Source: Shewanella sp. HN-41 (GTDB lineage Bacteria; Pseudomonadota; Gammaproteobacteria; Enterobacterales; Shewanellaceae). From it: a stretch of DNA of 64,000 nt. Location: NCBI RefSeq assembly GCF_000217915.1, contig NZ_AFOZ01000022.1, positions 113,666 to 177,665 of the forward strand, written 5' to 3'. The notes below the pieces were generated by a model. The model worked only from the letters and a program-made list of their open reading frames with translations, did no database searches and was not told the DNA's origin. The position numbers and the translations under genes are program-made. Positions 63,155 to 64,000 of this stretch are shown here, one piece after another (positions within the stretch are counted from its first letter, which is position 1; every line of letters begins with the position of its first letter).

Positions 63155-64000
63155 TTAGCTTAAGGTCAGTGCGACAATTTTAAGTGGATGATTGTCATCG
63201 AATGACGGGAAATCCTCATGGGGATCGAGCCAAGTGTGCGCAGTGACACTGCGGCCTTGTTTTTCAACGCAGCGCACTAAGCTGTCGAACCATGCTTGGC
63301 GCTCGACTTTCGCCACATTATTGCAGCAAACGATAGTACCACCAACTTTGGTCGCCATTAATGCGGGTTTAAATAAACCTTGATAATCATTGATCAAATC
63401 GACAATACCGAAAGCACTCTTGGCATAACGCGGTGGATCGAGGAACACGAGATCAAACTGGGTTTGCGGCAATTTAGGGTAGCTCGGTAATTTTTGATTA
63501 CGGCGCCCTCCCACACTCAAACCAGCCAATTGGCGCAATGCCGGAAACGCATCACTCTGCACAAACTCACACACATTCGACACCTGATTTAACGCCGCAT
63601 TCGCTTTGCCCGTGGCTAAGGCAAAGGAAGAAAAGTCGACGTTCATCACCCGAGTCGCGCCGCCGATGGCGGCCGCGGTACCAATACCGCAGGTGTAGGA
63701 AAACAAATTCAACACAGTTTTATCTTGGCTGTTTGCCCGCACATATTCGCGGCCAATGCGCATATCGAGGAATAACAGCGGATCTTGTCCTTCGTGGCGC
63801 AGCTTAGTGCTGAACTTGATGCCATTTTCCTGCATTACTCGCTCAGAACTCGCAATATCCGTCAGTGCCGGTGATAAGGTATTCAATACGCGGGAATGGC
63901 CTAATGACCTGTCATTATAAACAATCGGCAAATGAGTCTGTTGCAGCAAAACGGCGCTAACATCGGTCAACTCTTCGTCGGTTAAGGTCTGATGAAAACT
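63155..64000 (-). CDS. RlmI-like SAM-dependent methyltransferase, 5' end outside window
   Basis: The visible part is about 281 residues and continues past the window edge without a start. SAM-binding motifs are TVLNLFSYTCGIGTAAAIGG and the catalytic LDPPRYAKSAFG. The fold resembles RlmI/RlmK-type rRNA methyltransferases (C5-cytosine or guanine). FLDMRIGREYVR is typical. An internal TTG at 63970 would give a short start but is not needed. The exact target cannot be called. Confidence 0.82.
   Translation of the reverse strand, partial: SFHQTLTDEELTDVSAVLLQQTHLPIVYNDRSLGHSRVLNTLSPALTDIASSERVMQENGIKFSTKLRHEGQDPLLFLDMRIGREYVRANSQDKTVLNLFSYTCGIGTAAAIGGATRVMNVDFSSFALATGKANAALNQVSNVCEFVQSDAFPALRQLAGLSVGGRRNQKLPSYPKLPQTQFDLVFLDPPRYAKSAFGIVDLINDYQGLFKPALMATKVGGTIVCCNNVAKVERQAWFDSLVRCVEKQGRSVTAHTWLDPHEDFPSFDDNHPLKIVALTLS

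Overview
The window is gammaproteobacterial chromosome and almost certainly Shewanella. That assignment rests on protein similarity and gene sets I recognise: serC-gyrA-ubiG-nrdAB-ferredoxin, ruvC-ruvA-ruvB with yebC and aspS, cmoAB, a thiC-thiDE-thiF-thiS-thiG-thiH operon, many GGDEF/EAL proteins and a TonB receptor. I cannot assign a species. No rRNA, tRNA, transposase, integrase, phage gene or CRISPR array was seen. It reads as core genome with some lineage-specific loci.

Layout. 1-7.4 kb: an S9 peptidase (cut by the window start), class I fumarase, pabB, a CoA-type Nudix hydrolase, a small membrane protein and asnS. 7.5-17.7 kb: serC and gyrA face left; ubiG, a HAD phosphatase, nrdA, nrdB and a ferredoxin face right. 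The nrdA upstream region carries paired NrdR-like boxes, paired DnaA-like boxes and a GATC cluster. 17.7-26.2 kb: a secreted YCII protein, fadH, sppA, ansA, a three-gene cluster (M14 carboxypeptidase, zinc ribbon protein, YeaC) and a lone OmpR-type regulator. 26.3-34.7 kb: a TonB receptor with a long AT-rich leader and a perfect CRP-type site, then ruvCAB, yebC and aspS. 34.8-44.6 kb: a diguanylate cyclase with three periplasmic binding domains, cmoAB, a secreted M3-like protein without the zinc motif, a LysR regulator, a SprA-related metallopeptidase and a small companion protein. 44.6-52 kb: the thiamin operon behind a TPP riboswitch. 52-64 kb: a two-ORF TonB-like locus, a HlyIII/PAQR protein behind a 22-bp perfect palindrome, a Nudix hydrolase, a PAS-GGDEF-EAL protein, TrmK, a GH97 glycosidase, an AraC regulator with an AhpD-like protein, and an RlmI-like methyltransferase cut by the window end.

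Themes. Nucleotide supply (nrdAB) appears tied to replication through its upstream sites. Thiamin synthesis is a single riboswitch-controlled operon whose coding sequence holds three in-frame tandem repeats, one of them duplicating the thiF start. Two proteins feed cyclic-di-GMP signalling. The least explained loci are the catalytically dead-looking M3 protein, the SprA-related protein with its small partner, and the split TonB-like pair. I do not see a clear new multi-gene system; these are the best leads.
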